Shown piece after piece: positions 62,784 through 64,000 of a stretch of 64,000 nt of DNA; within the stretch, counting starts at the first letter, position 1; every line of letters starts with the position of its first letter. The position numbers and the translations under genes were made by a program. The stretch covers positions 1-64,000 of the forward strand of contig NZ_BFAB01000016.1 in assembly GCF_003402475.1 (NCBI RefSeq), given 5' to 3'. This stretch comes from Mycobacterium sp. MFM001. Its GTDB lineage: Bacteria; Actinomycetota; Actinomycetes; Mycobacteriales; Mycobacteriaceae. Below the pieces are notes generated by a model. The model searched no databases, was not told the DNA's origin, and saw nothing but the letters and a program-made list of their open reading frames with translations.

Positions 62784-64000
62784 TTATCCTCCGTGCTGTC
62801 GTGTCTGCGACCCCATCGCGGCCGCACCATTCAGGGAGTCGTGCACCGTCATCGCTGCGGCACGCGACAACTCCGGGCCGGCCGGCCACACCTGAAGCAT
62901 CGACCACGGCGCCGGGCGCACCGCGCTGATCGCCAACCCCAGCGCGCGCAGCGCCTCGTCATCGAACGGCACACCATAGCGTGCCCCCGATTCGCTGATC
63001 AGCCACAGTGTTTGGCGCCGCGGCGAATCCAGCGCCGCCCCGGTCGTCGTCACGAACGTCGCCGGCTGCCTGCTCAACAACACCTGATTGGCCTGCACCC
63101 CGTCATGGCCGCCGCCCACGAGGTTGACCAGCTGGCCCTGCTGCGCACTGCTGATGGGAAGTCCGCGCCCGGTCAGCACATGCATCTGGGCCTGCTGATC
63201 GTGGGTTTTCCACTCCCACGCGACACATGCCACTGGCTGGGCATGCCCGTCCACGATCCGCAGCCGCGACGTCGGGTAATAGTCCACGTCGAGCACGTGG
63301 CGGACCGGGGCCTGCGCCAGCCGATCCGGCGCCACCTTCGGTGGTGTTGTCGCACCGAACGATTGATGCTGGCGCAGCATTGCGGCCACCACCGGCGACA
63401 CCGGCTGCACACCATCCCCGACCACCACGTAGAAGCGGTCCTGGCCGCTGGTCACATCGTGGCTCGATACCACCGAGCCCACGACAATGCCTGGCCCCCA
63501 ATCAAATTGCGGCGGTGCGCCCGCGTCGGGCACTGAGGGAACCACCAGCGGCCCGCCCGCCGGCAGCGCGTCATAAAGAGCCCGCGACATCGCCTGCACC
63601 GGCGCACCCGAGGCCACTCCTAGCGCGTCGGTTACCGCCCGGTCCCCCAAATCGATCGGCATCCGCACACCATTAGAGACAACAAACGCCTTGCCGGCAT
63701 ACGACAACAGCAGTGCCTCACCGGCACCCAGCCGGGCCGCGCTATCCCCCGACGTCAACTCGCCGTTAATGCCCGTCACCGTCGGGGCGCCGGCCAGCGT
63801 CGTCGACGCGGTGTCGCACACCGCCCACCGAGACACATCCGGCGACACCACCCGCGGGGTATCAACCGGGGCCCCCACAATCCCCACCGGCGGCCCTTTG
63901 GGCCACTTCGCCAACTCATCGACGTTCACAAATGTCGGGCGATCCGGTGAGCCCGCAATCAACTGCGCCGACACCAAATTCAGCGCCGGATGCAGCCGCC
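62784..64000 (-). CDS. eccB: ESX core component EccB (N-terminus outside the window)
   Basis: The frame is open to the right edge, so the N-terminal membrane helix is not present. The visible 400-odd residues are the periplasmic EccB domain: ALNLVSAQLIAGSPDRPTFVNVDEL, RWAVCDTASTTLAG, FVVSNGVRMPIDL and a second conserved Cys in PVACVAWEW. EccB lies at the periplasmic face of the ESX complex and hydrolyses nucleotide in some systems. It lies five bases before the eccC N-terminal gene. Confidence 0.85.
   Translation of the reverse strand, partial: RLHPALNLVSAQLIAGSPDRPTFVNVDELAKWPKGPPVGIVGAPVDTPRVVSPDVSRWAVCDTASTTLAGAPTVTGINGELTSGDSAARLGAGEALLLSYAGKAFVVSNGVRMPIDLGDRAVTDALGVASGAPVQAMSRALYDALPAGGPLVVPSVPDAGAPPQFDWGPGIVVGSVVSSHDVTSGQDRFYVVVGDGVQPVSPVVAAMLRQHQSFGATTPPKVAPDRLAQAPVRHVLDVDYYPTSRLRIVDGHAQPVACVAWEWKTHDQQAQMHVLTGRGLPISSAQQGQLVNLVGGGHDGVQANQVLLSRQPATFVTTTGAALDSPRRQTLWLISESGARYGVPFDDEALRALGLAISAVRPAPWSMLQVWPAGPELSRAAAMTVHDSLNGAAAMGSQTRQHGG

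Noticed and set aside
1..64000. CRISPR array, tRNA or rRNA genes
   Set aside because: No regularly spaced repeats, cloverleaf-like sequences or conserved rRNA blocks were recognised by eye; not excluded by a computed search.

Overview
The window looks like part of a large conjugative plasmid, or an integrated copy of one, from a non-tuberculous mycobacterium. The DNA is GC-rich and GTG/TTG starts and ATGA overlaps are frequent. The genes include PE, PPE, paired Esx proteins, EspG, a mycosin and EccA-E, a set diagnostic of a mycobacterial type VII (ESX) system. This ESX cluster lies next to a MobF-type relaxase and a type IV-like transfer operon. That combination is known from pRAW/pMK12478-type mycobacterial plasmids; the plasmid assignment is inference. 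No replication or partition gene, tRNA, rRNA, CRISPR array or classical insertion sequence was seen.

Layout. 1-1980: decayed remains of a duplicated PF10118 hydrolase / flavin monooxygenase pair. 2.3-3.0 kb: a RelBE-type toxin-antitoxin pair with a clear promoter. 3.5-6.6 kb: three metabolic genes (FMN alpha-hydroxy-acid oxidase, PLP decarboxylase, CsaA). 6.8-13.6 kb: an accessory island with a small XRE regulator, a PP-loop (PAPS-reductase-like) protein, several small unknowns, an unusual C5 cytosine methyltransferase, an NrdH-like redoxin and a frameshifted HNH nuclease. Three copies of one operator sequence link the regulator to the PP-loop and methyltransferase promoters; this is the best candidate for an undescribed system. 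14.0-16.9 kb: a three-gene tyrosine-recombinase module. 17-18.2 kb: a HEPN (TIGR02391-like) protein and a YegP-like protein. 18.4-28.8 kb: a giant relaxase-helicase and a type III restriction-modification pair.

28.9-42.0 kb: a VirD4-like coupling ATPase, a small divergent unit, then a tightly overlapping transfer operon (TcpC/VirB8-like, two small membrane proteins, VirB4-like ATPase, VirB6-like protein) whose last gene is the ESX chaperone eccA. 42.1-44.9 kb: two membrane-protein genes, one with internal repeats and an in-frame stop. 45.0-54.7 kb (minus strand, reading PE, PPE, esxB-like, esxA-like, espG, espI, eccD, mycP, eccE): most of the ESX cluster. 55.0-56.9 kb: a probable regulator, a SnoaL-like protein and a DUF488 protein on the plus strand. 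56.8-64.0 kb (minus strand, reading eccB, eccC-N, eccC-ATPase, double-XRE, unknown): the remaining ESX core, with eccC split in two.

How it should work together (inference from related plasmids): the relaxase nicks and unwinds one strand, the VirD4- and VirB4-like ATPases drive transfer through the VirB6/VirB8-like channel, and the ESX system supplies an outer or recipient-facing function. EccA, translated from the end of the transfer operon, ties the two secretion systems together. The restriction, modification, toxin-antitoxin and HEPN genes are typical plasmid stabilisation or defence cargo.
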